From Zizania palustris (lineage: Eukaryota; Streptophyta; Magnoliopsida; Poales; Poaceae): a stretch of DNA of 64,000 nt. The position numbers were made by a program, and so were the translations under genes. Location of the stretch: the NCBI GenBank assembly GCA_019279435.1, contig JAAALK010000079.1:80594162-80658161 (forward strand). Reading direction: 5' to 3'. This document shows, one piece after another, positions 45,001 to 57,006 of the stretch; position 1 is the first letter of the stretch; each line of letters begins with the position of its first letter. The notes beneath the pieces are model-generated. The model was not told the origin of the DNA, did no database searches, and worked only from the letters and a program-made list of their open reading frames with translations.

Positions 45001-47492
45001 ATTGATTTACTTCTCTGGACTTCACTGCAATTTTGCATTACCAAAATTTGGACTATATCTGTATGATGTCTGACTGTTACATTAACAGTCAGACATGACA
45101 TCAACTCCAGAAATGTCTTTGTTCTAATGTTTGCCTTTCTAGGTTATATTGAATGATCCTTTTCTGGGAAAGCGCATCGTAGAAGGGAATTTCATCACTG
45201 TTCCATTGAGAGATGAGTTCCTTGAAAATGCTCGGCTGTTTATCTTTGAAACTTACTGCCGCATTCATCGATGCATCGATATTGGGTAGGTATTTCTGGC
45301 CTTGTTGGACTTCATTCTTTTCTATTTGCATGAAAATTTTGAATTCAACTCACTAAACCATATGTCTACTACACGGACAACTGATTCTGTGCCTTGATTG
45401 GGCTTTCATTTTTTTTTCAGTGGCTTCTTTGCAAAGTTTATCAGCAAAAACTATTTTGTATTACTTGATTGCTCTTATCATTGCATCTTTCTGTTTATGT
45501 TGCCATCCCATCAATTAAGAACAATTCTAAATAAATTCTCAGGTTGGAAAACCTGTGCTGACCTTTCAGTTTAGCAGACATTTTATAGGATTGTGTCATG
45601 GGCAGCCAGCAGGCTCCGGCAGGGGCGGTTAGGAAGGGATAAGGTTGATTAAGAGATTAATTCAGTTAAGGGGATTTTGTTAGTTAAGAGATTAGATTGG
45701 ATTTTGTTAGTTAAGAGATTAGATTGGATTTTGTTAGCTAAGAGATTAGATTGAAGTTAGTTAGGACTGGGGTCTATATATACCCCTGTAGCTCTGTCTT
45801 TTGGAATCAAGCAATGAACAATGAAGAAACAATTCTAGTCCCCCTCAATCTCTCAAGCTCTTGGCAAAGCATAAGGCCTAGTTACCCCAAAATATCCACC
45901 CCCATTACATCTGGTATCAGATAGTTTTGGTTTCGATCCATTTTCCATGGCTTCTGCTGCCGACGATGCCTTAAGCGCCCTTGTTGAGGGGCTCCAGCAG
46001 GCGTCCACAACACTGCAGCACATCCCGGCGCTGTTCGAGGCGAGGGCGGCACGTGAATGCCTGGCAGCAACACGCCTACAGGCAGCAACACGTGGTCTCC
46101 TAGCACGCCGGTGGATGCAATCTCTGGAGAAGTCTGGCCGTGAACGCCTTGCTGTGGTGCGGCTACAGGCGGCAGCGCGAGGATTCTTGGCGAGGCACGC
46201 CACAAGGAAGCTGTGTGCAACAATCCAACCTACCCTACTCGCTCCCGCTCACCATCTCCACCGACCGCCGCCGCCAGCAACCCTCTTCATCGCGCCGACC
46301 ACCCTCTTCGTCTTGCCGACCGCCCCTTACATCGTGCCGACCACCCCTTCTGCTGTCTCCAATTCTTCGCCACGGACAGCACCCACCATGACTGATTTGG
46401 CCAAGCTCATCAACTCCCTCACCGCACCCGCCAGTGACTCGCAAGGACAGGTCGCTGCCTTGCCGCAAGAGCTTTCAGCGTGGGCATCCTTCCCTGGTTC
46501 AAGGGGCTCAGACCACAGCAATCACTAGGGCGACCAGTTGGCTGCTCGTCTCTTCCCATGGGATCCAGGACGTTGTCGGCTCCTTCCTCGACCAGTAACT
46601 ATCCAGCTCGAGGGCGAGCTGGGTCTCCAAGGGCGGGGGAGATGTCATGGGCAGCCAGCAGGCTCCGGCAGGGGCGGTTAGGAAGGGATAAGGTTGATTA
46701 AGAGATTAATTCAGTTAAGGGGATTTTGTTAGTTAAGAGATTAGATTGGATTTTGTTAGTTAAGAGATTAGATTGGATTTTGTTAGCTAAGAGATTAGAT
46801 TGAAGTTAGTTAGGACTGGGGTCTATATATACCCCTGTAGCTCTGTCTTTTGGAATCAAGCAATGAACAATGAAGAAATAATTCTAGTCCCCCTCAATCT
46901 CTCAAGCTCTTGGCAAAGCATAAGGCCTAGTTACCCCAAAATATCCACCCCCATTACAGATTGTTCTTCATATCATATGGACCATTTAGGAATGCAAGTT
47001 TTTACAAATCTAAGATGCCTTTCCAATGTTTTGCAATGAACAGGATGCTCGCGCAGAAGCTGAACATGAATTATGATGAGGCAGAATTGTGGATTATGAA
47101 CTTAGTTAGGAATTCAAAGCTCAATGCCAAGATTGATTCAGTGTCTGGAACTCTTATAATGACAACCAATCATGTTGACATGTAAGTTGCTTCAGCCCTA
47201 CAGAAACTGCATGTCTGCACCATATGATCTGTACTGTGTTTTTATACACTAAAGTTTGGGTTAACCTATGGATTTGACAATGCTTAATGTAATCTAATTA
47301 AACATTTATTCATAGCTAGAATTATTAATCTGTTCTCTATATCATCAACTTACGAGGGAAATTTTCTGCTATTTTTTTCATTGCAGCCATGAGCAGATTA
47401 TAGAAAGCTTGAAGAATCTTAACATGAGGACTCACCTGCTAGCAAAGAACATCGTGGAACCAGCTCAAGCAGCACAACAGGCAGCTCGGTGA
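42022..47492 (+). CDS. eIF3e: Eukaryotic translation initiation factor 3 subunit E (INT6), seven exons, intact
   Basis: A subunit of the eIF3 complex, which loads the 40S ribosome with initiator tRNA and mRNA in the cytoplasm. Exons: 42022-42384, 42730-42957, 43043-43164, 44484-44703, 45143-45285, 47044-47181 and 47387-47492, all with GT-AG introns and consistent phases. The coding length is 1320 bp (439 residues), close to the ~441 of Arabidopsis (from memory). The N-terminal eIF3 domain has MARHMDCHLVFPLLEFLQ and SLHATEDVPEDM; the C-terminal PCI domain includes ECLYVNYDFDGAQQKL, LFIFETYCRIH and IDSVSGTLIMT; the end is NIVEPAQAAQQAAR. There is no stop or frameshift. Intron 5 was enlarged to 1758 bp by a small LTR element. 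This is the only intact host gene in the window. Confidence 0.96.
43355..43910 (+). repeat. Short tandem duplications in eIF3e intron 3
   Basis: A 46-bp block beginning CAGAACATATAAATATC occurs at 43355 and again at 43429. Further on, a 30-bp unit (GATGACTGGGGCAACACCGT type) repeats about three times at 43823-43910. An ORF over this area is intronic and has no recognisable domain. Confidence 0.85.
45594..46958 (+). mobile_element. Small young LTR element (TRIM/SMART size class) in eIF3e intron 5
   Basis: 1365 bp, flanked by the perfect duplication GATTG (45589-45593 and 46959-46963). LTRs are 45594-45909 and 46643-46958, 316 bp each, starting TGTCATGGG and ending CATTACA, with a single difference by eye (C/T in GAAGAA[C/T]AATTC). 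The primer site TGGTATCAGA is at 45912-45921; the purine tract GGGCGGGGGAGA is at 46631-46642. The LTR holds a TATATATA box (45775-45782) and three copies of a ~27-bp TTAGTTAAGAGATTAGATT repeat. It has no pol. It is larger than most TRIMs because it carries an ORF. Confidence 0.95.
45947..46528 (+). CDS. ORF with two IQ motifs inside the small LTR element
   Basis: 193 residues from an ATG 25 bp after the primer site, running nearly to the 3' LTR. Residues 44-54 (LQAATRGLLAR) and 73-83 (LQAAARGFLAR) both fit the IQ consensus [FILV]Qxxx[RK]Gxxx[RK], the calmodulin-binding helix. The N-terminus is Ala/Leu helical, the middle is Pro/Thr-rich, and the C-terminus (MTDLAKLINSLTA) is short and helical. 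There is no zinc knuckle or protease. It could be a captured host fragment or a divergent gag head; similar 'RLQAAARG' stretches occur in some grass Gypsy gag proteins (from memory). It is intact, and the element is young. Confidence 0.65.
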   Translation: MASAADDALSALVEGLQQASTTLQHIPALFEARAARECLAATRLQAATRGLLARRWMQSLEKSGRERLAVVRLQAAARGFLARHATRKLCATIQPTLLAPAHHLHRPPPPATLFIAPTTLFVLPTAPYIVPTTPSAVSNSSPRTAPTMTDLAKLINSLTAPASDSQGQVAALPQELSAWASFPGSRGSDHSNH

Positions 47493-48414
47493 TATTTACA
47501 GAGAAATCTACAGTTTTGAGGCGGCAGGAATTACTCAAGTAGAGGCAGCCTTGTAAACTTCTGGAGTTTTGTTGTTTAGCATTTGACTCTGTTGCTGGCA
47601 TTTAAGATTACCAAGGAGGTGATTTGCAGTTCACTACGGCATATGCTGACGTTTTTAATATTTTGTACTCGGAATCCTGTGGCTGAAGGTAATCTTTTCC
47701 TTAGTACTACAATTGGGTAAATGCCCCATATCAAAGTGGGCTTACGAATTTGATAAGTATACCTGCTCATTATGGTGTTTGCTAAGTGCTTAGATGTGTC
47801 ATTTTTCTACTCTGCCCGTCTCACAAAGACTACTTTTGAGATAAATTGATAAACTGGTGTAAACCGAATTATTTATTTGTTTATCATATTTTTTATTTTT
47901 TCACATATGAAGAGTTTTTTAGATAGATATCTAATTTCATATTCATGTTCATTCCTTATTTGGTCTTGTCTGCTCTTTTTTCGGGATATCCGTACTTGCT
48001 TTTGTTTTTTTTTGTAAAATACGAAAACATATACGGTGTCGCTTATTTTCGTTCATTTACACCGTTTTTATTCCTACTATAAGTAGTGAAGGTAAGAGTA
48101 TTGAATAAATAAAACTTCTGTAAGTAAGGTTGAATAAAGCTGAGAGATGTTTGTTTAGCTGTTTTAGTTAGGCTTTTTCCATCGACTCCGTCCCATTATA
48201 ACCGAATGACATGACATCGATGTAGCAAGTCCCGTTATAACTCAATGACCTGACATAGTGACGTGAGTACAAACTTAGCGTACATCAAGTTTTCGAGAGC
48301 GGTACCATATGGAATTATTTTTATTTGATCGACTGTGACACAAAGTTTTTAAACTTATTACCCTATCGAAGCAGGCGTTGGATTATATTATATTGTCTTA
48401 GTATTTTTTAAGTA
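47493..48414 (+). other. eIF3e 3' UTR and downstream intergenic DNA
   Basis: The 3' UTR probably extends some 200-300 bp past the stop; no strong AATAAA is visible before the AATAAATAAA at about 48102. The rest is AT-rich, with no supported gene or RNA. Confidence 0.5.
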
Positions 48415-50070
48415 TGTTTTATGTGATAATCCTAATACCTAATCTTAATTCCTAATACATAGGAAGTTTCGCCAAGATTTTCATGTTAAAATAAGAGAAT
48501 AAGAACTTAGTTTCTAATAGTAGCTTGACATTACTACTTGCTAGTAAAATATCATCCATGTACAAGGCTAAGAAAATTAATTTTCTATTTTTAAACTTGC
48601 AGTTTTCTTAAACCTAAATTTTCTATTGTTTTCATCAAATTTGATATACCATTGTCTAGAGGCTTGTTTAAGTCAATAAATGGACTTGTTTAAGTCCATA
48701 AATGGACTTAGTTAAATGACATTCAAAATTTTCTTTTCCTTCTACAATAAAACCTTTGGGTTGTGCCATATAAACATTCTCATTTAGATTTCTATTGAGA
48801 AATACCATTTTTACATCCATCTGACTTAATTCTAAATCATAACGTGCCACTAAGACCATAATAATTCTGAATGAATCCTTAGATGAGATAAGCAAACAAA
48901 TATCATTATAATTTATTACTTCTCTTTGAGTGAAGTCTTTAGCACAAGTCTGGTCTTAAACCTTTCAGCATTTCCTTGTGAGTCACATTTGACCTTGTAG
49001 ACCCATTTACAGCTTACTGTTTTGGCTCTTTTAAAAATCTCTTCTGATTTAATACTCATAAACATCATCTCATCCTCTATAGCCTCAAGCCATTTATAAG
49101 AGTGAGGACTTATCATAACTTCTTCAAAATAGGTTGGATCGTCTCCATTTGAATTTCTTCACTCACGTAAACTTCATAGTCATCATCAATAGCTGATCTT
49201 CTCACTATTTGTGATATCTTTTATGTTTTCTTGAATTGACACAACATTTTTTAAATTTGGGGCTATTCTTCTTGTTTTTCATTAGCAACATCTGGAACTA
49301 CAAGTTCATTAATAATAGGATCCTCATAAACAACATGCGCTGCTAATGAAGGTCCAACTTCAAGTGCTTGACAAATAGGTTTTACCATAGGTACATGAAA
49401 ATTTGGCTTTTAAATCATAGGAGTGGGTACACAAACCCACTTCTCTTCAAAGCTAATTTTCCAACTGTGCTCCTCCTAATCATAGCGTCTTTTAAAAAGA
49501 CCGTGTGTATCGTTTCTACAAACTTATTATGTCTGTTAAGATAGTAGAAACGGAAACCCCTAGACTTATCTAGGTAGCCAATAAAATGACAACTCGCTGC
49601 CTTAGAATCTAACTTACCAATATTTTGGTTAAAAACTTTAGCCTTAGGAGGACATCCCCATACTCTAAAATAAATTAGAGAAGGCTCTCGTCCATTCCAT
49701 AACTCACACGGTGTTTTAGGCATCGACTTACTAGGGACCTGATTGAGAATGTGAATGTCAGTTTTTAATACCTCCATCCACAAACTAATCGACAGAGTGG
49801 AGTAACTTAGCATGCTTCTTACCATGTCCACTAATGTGCGATTGCGCCTTTTTGCCACTCCATTTTGCTTAGTTTCGCCTGGTGTAGAATATTAGACTAC
49901 TATGCTATTTTCCTAAAGAAACCTTGCAAAAAGTCCAAGAATTTGGCCATATAGGATATGCCGATCATAGTACTTCCCCACAGTCAGATCTTACTATTTT
50001 AATCTTTAGATCATACTGATTTTTAACTTCAGCTTTAAATATCTTATAGCAAGTCAATGTGCAATCGCCA
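48415..50070 (-). pseudogene. Decayed Copia pol fragment (integrase to RT)
   Basis: Read leftwards: integrase core and C-terminal part (AKRRNRTLVDMVRSML, FRVWGCPPKAKVFNQNIG, RGFRFYYL) at 49415-49870, with older fragments to 50070; RT start (WLEAIEDEMM, SCKWVYKVK) at 48916-49116; RT core (LSQMDVKMVFLN, MAQPKGF, SIYGLKQV) at 48668-48895; YMDDILLASS at 48551-48562 and beyond. The many stops and frameshifts, and the lack of LTRs, mark an old relic. It is a different Copia lineage from arrays I and II. Confidence 0.88.
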
Positions 50071-51308
50071 GCGATCTAGTTTTGATAGGCGAGTTTGGAT
50101 GCAACCATTGCCAGTGACACCGTTTTGTTAGAATTTTTTTAAATGATATGCTTTTTTTGAAATTACCATTTTGATACCCAATTTAAAAAATAATAAAAAC
50201 AGACACTTGTTGATAGCTAAAATATTAAGATTCCCCTATCGACACCTCAGTCAAAATGCAGTTGTTTCAATCAGTACTAATGTTCTTCGACATCTTAGTT
50301 GGCACTAAAAGTCATACTTTTAGTATCAATTGGGCATCTCAATCAGTACTAAATATTGTTTTTATCTTTTCAATGAAACTCTTCTTACTTATGCAGTACA
50401 ATTTTTCATTTATTTTTTGTATGCTATTTTTCGTTGAGTTTTATGGTTCTTTTTCTTTTCCGTCAACAATCACTTTAAAAATGACATGATTTATATATAA
50501 ATTGTAATATATATATATGTACAATATTTTCACTCTAAGAATACATTATGGATTCTAACCCCTAAACTCTAAAACAAACTCCTCATCGCCATCGTCGACC
50601 TCATCATCACTGCCACCGTTTCTTGAAGTAATAATTTTAATGGTTCTATTTTACGTAAAGATTTGATTGATGCCATTTTAAACCTCCAACGATTCTTGTA
50701 TTGTGTGGGTTTTCAAGAAAAATAAGGATTCAATGGTGGCTAGGGTGAGGACGATGATACGAACGTTAGTACATGTACTACTGTTTGTGACGTGTATTGA
50801 TTCTATTTGTGATAAAACCTATGGACAAAACGTAGGTACTTGTCCAAATTCCATTATCTAATCTTATCATCCGAACAAACAAAAAATGATGATTGGATCA
50901 TCCAATCTGAATGAGAAGCTTTCCTCCTCTTCCCGGGTCAAAGTCCCATAGGTACTAGGACTCTATGTGGCAATCTCCAGTTGGTTCTGGTGAGGTTGGT
51001 CCTCACAGTTTCTTGAATCCACTTAACTCACCAAGTTGATAGTGAGAGGAGTTGTGTGGGATGGAAGGGAGTCAAGAGATACCTAATATAACTCTCTATC
51101 TTTATTATTAGATATTTTAGTCTAAAATACATCTCCAACATCTTCTTTATTCGTTTCCCAATTTTTAGAGACTCCTAAAATCTTGCTCCATACTCCAGAG
51201 CGACTCTCATTCTCTATCTGGTTTGATACCACGTGTTGGTGATGCAAGAGATACAAATAAAATGAAAGAGGAGAGATTTGACCACTATAGTCCACCTGTC
51301 AATGATAC
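50071..51308 (+). other. Intergenic, no gene seen
   Basis: AT-rich. It contains a short perfect palindrome ACTAAAAGT-CAT-ACTTTTAGT near 50306-50326, perhaps part of an old inverted-repeat element. No reading frame has recognisable content. Confidence 0.5.
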
Positions 51309-51317
51309 AAAAATAAA

Positions 51318-51475
51318 GGCAAATTTTGTTGTAGGACACCGTGAAAATGCCAATTAGCTGGCTCACACCGCAAACGGGTTTCTTTGCCTAGTATCATTAT
51401 AATTTTATGCTTCTTTGACAGTGGACACCACACCGATTAAAATAGCAATTTCCAGCGCTCGGGAGAGAGAAACTT
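51318..51475 (+). repeat. Left terminal inverted repeat of the MULE
   Basis: Pairs with 57007-57165 read in reverse complement; begins GGCAAATTTTGTTGTAGGAC against GTCAAATTTTGTTGTAGGAC on the other side. It starts right after the 9-bp duplication. Confidence 0.93.
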
Positions 51476-51656
51476 GATGGAGTGGACGATTTTGCCCCTG
51501 CTGGCCTAAGTAGCGTTCATGGTCCGATTGAACCACATAAACCCAAGGGTCACCAACAATCATCATCGTCATGGCTGTCTTCTTCTTGACGGCTTGTTCT
51601 CTCTCCTTGTTCCTTCGTTCCCCTTTCGCACGAACCCTAGATCTATCCCCATCCCC

Positions 51657-53136
51657 ATGGCATTGAGCTCGCATTCCACTCCTTTCGCCACACCTCACCC
51701 GGGCCCCTTGTCTGTTGAGCCGTACAGGGTGATGGATATGCCCAAGAAAATTTTGTGTATCGGAAGTTTCGATAGGTAGTATCGGAAGTTCTGATAGGTA
51801 GTATCAAAAGTTCCGATTATTTTTTGGTCTCGAGTTAGAGAGCAAATGTTGCCTCAGAAGTTTCGATATGGTATCGGAAGTTCTGATGAGCCGGAAGTTC
51901 CGATTTGGAATCGAGGAATATTGTATTGATCGGAAGTTCCTATAGGGGTATCGAAAGTTCCGAGGTGGGCAAAACAAATTTGATCTATTGTGTTGTCATG
52001 TCGGAACAGGAGTCCGAAAATACCTGATCGTAAGTTCCGATACAGGATTGGAAGTTCCGACGTGGGAAAAAATAGATCTGATCTATTAGGCCCAAGGTTT
52101 CTTCGGGGCTAAGACTATTGGCACTATATAAAGAGGGGTGGAGGAGGCCCTGGTAATCAGATCTTTGGTGCCTTAGAAGAGTTCTGAGCCCTAGCCACCA
52201 AAAGCCTCTCCACCCTCCTCTCAATCTCGAGAGTTGAGATTTAGATCTCTCCTACATCTCACCACTGGTGCTAGCACGCCGGTGTGAGATTGATCTCATC
52301 CCTATACGTGTGGACTCCGTGGAGGCGTTACTCCAAAAGCGATGCTCGTGGACGTCACCACGAGGAAGTCGACTTCTTCACCGATTGGATTGGCGAGGAA
52401 CGGTCGGGACAAAGCGAGGATAGGCTTGACATGCTTCATAAACCTCTTCTTCCGCTGCACCTAGTGCATCAAGTGCTAGAAGGTACCGATCTATGATCTC
52501 ACACGCACATGGGTCTTGGGTTTTAGGGCGGAAATTTTGAATTTGCTGGCTAGCGTATCTCCTCTATTCCCCAACACAGGGACCATGCATGCTTCTTTCC
52601 ACTGGTTCCTTGCAACAAGTGCGGAACCAAACTCATCAGACGCATGTCGAAGAAGGCAGGGAGGAAGGGTAAGAGGTCCTACAAGTGTCCACTGCTTGGG
52701 CACGTAAGTTTGGTTTGTTATTGTCACAGTGAAAGTTTGGTTTTTTTGAACCTCTTAGTTTGGCATCTTTGATTTGCAAACTGATTTTTCTTGTGCCACA
52801 TACATGTTTTAGGAGCAATATGTGGAGTACCTAGTCACCAAAGGACATCTTCCTCACGACTGCAGTTAGATCAAAGGGCGAGAAGGCATGGCGCTTGAGG
52901 TGTTCTAGGCTGGCAACGACATGGTGAAGGCCTTCCCAGGTGTTGAGGCCTCCAACGACCTGTTGTAGAGTGGTGTCATCCATCTAAAAGAGTCAGAGGC
53001 AATGCTTAAGTCTGTACTTGAAAGGCACACCACATTGAGCAACAAGATTGATAAGATAGGAGAGCGACTGCTTGTAGTAGATGCAGCAAAACTTTTCGTT
53101 TTAGTGTTAGTTCTGTTAGTTTTGTTGGTTAAGTGA
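51657..53136 (+). pseudogene. MULE second gene: GRF-like zinc finger, coiled coil, hydrophobic tail
   Basis: The exon starts at ATG 51657 (MALSSHSTPFATPHPGP), is cut by a solo LTR at 51730-52576, and continues to 52703 with CNKCGTKLIRRMSKKAG and GKRSYKCPLLG, the pattern of the plant GRF zinc finger (CxxCG...S...G+..YkCP). Intron 52704-52812 is GT-AG. The second exon stays in one frame to TGA 53134 but contains TAG at 52867, 52906 and 52966. Its end has a helical stretch (ESEAMLKSVLERH, SNKIDKIGERL) and then a hydrophobic run (LFVLVLVLLVLLV). GRF, coiled coil and a C-terminal membrane helix is a layout I recall for MULE-associated proteins in grasses (not searched). Dead in this copy. Confidence 0.7.
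51730..52576 (+). mobile_element. Solo LTR inserted in the MULE second gene
   Basis: 847 bp, TGATGGATATGCCC to TTCCCCAACA, flanked by the perfect duplication CAGGG (51725-51729 and 52577-52581). It carries a TATA box (CTATATAAAG near 52124) and, in its first 350 bp, about ten degenerate copies of the near-palindrome TCGGAAGTTCCGA. It belongs to no other LTR family in the window. Confidence 0.9.
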
Positions 53137-53820
53137 GGATGGCAGGCTGTAGTAGTTGCAGCTTATCATGCATCCACCTACTTGTAAGACTATGTTTGTG
53201 AATCAGTGGATCAATGTGTTTCAATTTGCAAATTTTGGCTTGACAAAATGTGTTTGACATCAGTAGTTCACATTAGATAGACAATAACTGGGTTCACATT
53301 AGATAAACAGTAACTGTAGTAGTTCACATTAGATAGACAGTAACTGTAGTAGTTGCAACTACCACCTACTAGCTTATCATGCGCACCAAAAATCTGTCAA
53401 CATAACTAGGTTCACATTAGATAAACAATAGTGTTTGACAAATCTGTTGGTCACCACAAACATGGCAACTTAACTAGGTTCACAATACACATCAGTGGTT
53501 CACATTAGATAGACATAACTAGGTTCATTACACATGAAATTGGTAGCAAAAGATAGTAGTCTGCTAGGCAGCAAAAGACACTAAGCCCATTACACTAGAA
53601 TTGCCCATTACTGGCATTGCACATCAGTCTTGCTTGTTCCCTCTGCTGCAGTCTTAGTCTGTTGGGCCTTTCTCTTGGTTTTCTTGGTCACTCTTTCTCC
53701 ACGGCAAACGTTCAAGTACATCCACCAAAGCCCTTTTACGGTTGTGAGGCAGTAGAAACACGAGAAACCATTAGTTTGAATAGAAAGAAGTATAAATTCT
53801 CTGCGAAATGATGGATATTG
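53137..53820 (+). other. MULE inter-gene spacer with tandem repeats
   Basis: Between the two convergent genes. 53263-53530 holds several imperfect copies of TTCACATTAGATAGACAGTA. No gene. Confidence 0.7.
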
Positions 53821-56809
53821 TTACCTTCTGGTGTTCACTGCTAGGCTGTTTGTAAGTGTTGGTGTTGGGGTTCCAACACTAACAACTGTGCCTTCAATTT
53901 GTGATTGTTGTGTTGACACAGTTGTTGATCCACTAGTTGCTCCACTAGATTTCTTAGTCCTCCCTCTCTTTGGCTTTGGTGTTGCTAGTGGGGGTGCATC
54001 AGAGTCATAGACTGTTTCATTGCAGGTCTTCATCATATGACCAAATGGACAACACCTCTTGCCCTTTATCTTTCTACTTGATGTGCCCCCTTCTGCACTA
54101 CTTTTGATCCTTCTATCTGCTCTCTTGAACCGAGGAGGCCATAGTTTGAAGCCCATTTGAACATTAGGCCACTGAAATAGTGAGTTCTATCTGTCATTGG
54201 TTGTATCACACTCTCATAGGCATTCCTGAACATGGTAACATAATAGTAGTTATCTACGTAGTCTTCCACACTTATGTTGCTCATAGAATTGATGAGACAC
54301 AATGCATGAGTACATGGAACTCCGCTAATCTGCCACCTCTGACAACTGCATGTCTTGGCCTCAAGGTCGATAGTGTGCCTCCAAGTTTTCAATTCCTTTG
54401 TAGTGCCTTAGATCTCATCAGTGTTATTAGGACCTCTGTGTATGAGATATTGTAAGTTCCTACTCATAGCATGAAGTTCCTTAGTGTTGTGAGGCAAGAT
54501 CTGCTGTCATCCTACTAGACAGTGCTTTCCTAATATCTTGTTTTTCCATTATCATTTGCCTTATCCTATCCATCAGTGATATTACAAACAGTGACTTCTC
54601 ATTCCTAATCCAATTGTTGAATGTTTATGCTATGTTGTTAGTAACATAGTCACACTTGGATGCATGAGAGAACCTCCATCTGGCCCACATGTGTTTGTGG
54701 TTGTCTTCTATCCACTTCATAGCCCTAGGTGAAGCTTTATTCATTATGTTGAAATAATGCTCATAGTGCTTTTGGTTGTAAGCCCTGCTTGCTGGCCATA
54801 GATGTTTCTTGAGCACAGCTTCCTCTGTACCTCTTGTTGAAATTCTTCACAAGATGCCTCATGCACTCTCTATGCTCAACTCCATTCTGGAATACATATG
54901 TCACTCCCTTGTCAATACCTTTGCCAGCATCTGTGCAAATCACTAGTCCAAGAGGAGATCTAATGGCAATCTACAGATGTTGGAAAAACCATTTCCAATT
55001 TTCAGCTAATTCAGACTCAAAGACACCATAAGCTACCGGAAAAGCCAGTTGTGTCCATCTACAACTGATGCAGAAGCTAATTGTCCTCTCCACCTCCCAG
55101 TTAGATGGGTGGAGTCAACACCAAGGAAAGGTCTACACCCATTCAAAAACCCATCAACACAACTTTTGAAGGCCACAAACATCCTTGTGAACCTCATCTT
55201 CTTACCCTCTTGTGCCCAATCAATTACTACAATGCTTCCTAGATTTGTTCTCTCCACCATAGCCTTGAATCTGAATGCATCTTCAAAACTATCATCCCAT
55301 TTGCCCTGTATCTCATCTAGAGCCATCTGTTTTCCATCCCACACAACATAGTAGGAGAGTTGAATGTTGTACTTCTCTAAATCTTTCTTAATAGCTGCTA
55401 CTCCTTTTGTTGGATCATCCCTAAGGATGTCAATAACCCTATCCTTCACCCATGGATTGTTGGCCATGCAGTTGCGATCGAGTTTGGATGCGTTGGGACA
55501 AGTATGCGTTGCATGCATCCTCTTTATCTGCAGAAAACACATCATCATGTATGTATCAAGACAAAAAGTATGGTGAGAAGAATTGTAACTTACAGACCTG
55601 CCAAGTCCTCCCATATTGTAGTTGAGAAGCATGGATCCTCCACTTATACTTCTTCTTCTTGCTCTTAGTTTCCTTGCAGTACCCTCTGTACCTTGTGGAC
55701 TCACTGTAAAGAGCAGCAATTTCAAATTCGTTAAGCAGTTCATATTGCCTGATAGCCCTCTTAAATGTGTCCCCATCCTCAAATGTGACACCAAGGGCTA
55801 TAGTAGGGTTCTCTAAGTTAGTTACATGCAGTGCTTCCTCACACCCATCTTCACCATCAACAAACAAATCATCATATTCAAATGAATCGGATTCAACTTG
55901 CTCTGAATTGGCTTGCCCACTATCCTTTTGGTTAGACAAGCACTGCTGCTCATCATTGATGCCAACATATTCCTAATAACCTTCTTCCCATGGTTCATCA
56001 TCATTAACAACCTTTTTGGTACCTTTTCCCTTGTTTGAGTCAGCAGACCCATTTGAGCCATCAGAGTCATCAGAGCCATCAGAATCATCAGAGTCAGCAG
56101 AACCATGACTACCTCCCACACTAAGTGACTGAACATCAGCATGGCCACCATCAGTACCAAGCAGAGAGGGATGAGAAGATGGACTAACATCATTATCAAC
56201 AGATAAGCTCTAACTATATGCCACTGCAACAGTGTCATAGAAATGCACAAACAAAGGAAGCCTCCTCAAGTCCCAATAATTGGCAATAGCATTCATCAAT
56301 GCTGCATCAGTAGTTAGAGTGGCATAGCATTTGGTGTGCTTGTCGTAGAATGTCAGATTGAAGCCCTGATTTTCCCAAAAGACAACTTATGTGCTATATC
56401 CTCTGTCAAATCCATCAAATTGATAGTGTCCCTATCCACCACTAGTTGAAAACCCGATGCATTGTGTGCCACGTTCCTATCGTCATCGCAAGCCTCGACA
56501 CAATCTGGGACACGAACGGCTATCCTTAAAGCAGAACTACTGTCCATCCTAAAAAATGGACAACAACAACACATATAAAATCCATAAAACTACTTTGCCA
56601 AACTACTTCTATCCACAAAAATGATAACAATTGCATTCCAATGCCCACTCCGAACCACAGTGCATAAAGGTAACAAAAGGTAAAGAGGAGCACAACGCAT
56701 ACCCATCAGGAACCCATGACAGATGGATGCCCTTCGACGGATAATCAACACTCGGGAGGAGCTGCTTCGATTTCGGGGATGCAACCATGTTCAAGTGTCC
56801 ATCAATCAA
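53821..56809 (-). pseudogene. MULE transposase (mudrA-like), frameshifted
   Basis: Read leftwards. A likely first exon near 56809-56700 (ends WVPDG at a GTATGC donor) joins MDSSSALRIAVRV at 56550. A Ser/Asp-rich acidic linker follows, then the MuDR DNA-binding-like region (FEDGDTFKRAIRQYELLNEF, RYRGYCKE), then the MULE DDE core with FLGVDSTHLTGRWRGQL (about 55110) and VICTDAGKGIDKG (about 54930), then a SWIM zinc finger (CSCQRWQISGVPCTHA, about 54330) and a weak CCHC knuckle (GKRCCPFGHMMKTC). Frame changes at about 55030, 54800, 54620 and 54400, and stops near 56220 and 55975, indicate decay, though some may be introns. Confidence 0.85.
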
Positions 56810-57006
56810 CGGGATGGCGGTAGTGAACAGAGCGATAGGGATGGTGGCGATGACGGCGGTGGTCCGTGGAAGGGGGAGAATGGGGATAAGACAGTGGATG
56901 AGGGATTATAGGGTTCGTCCAACTCCGAGTCGGATGAAACGTGGTCTGGTTCGACCATTCAGACCTCAGCCGACCGATCCACAGGGGCATCCATTGTCAT
57001 TTTAGA

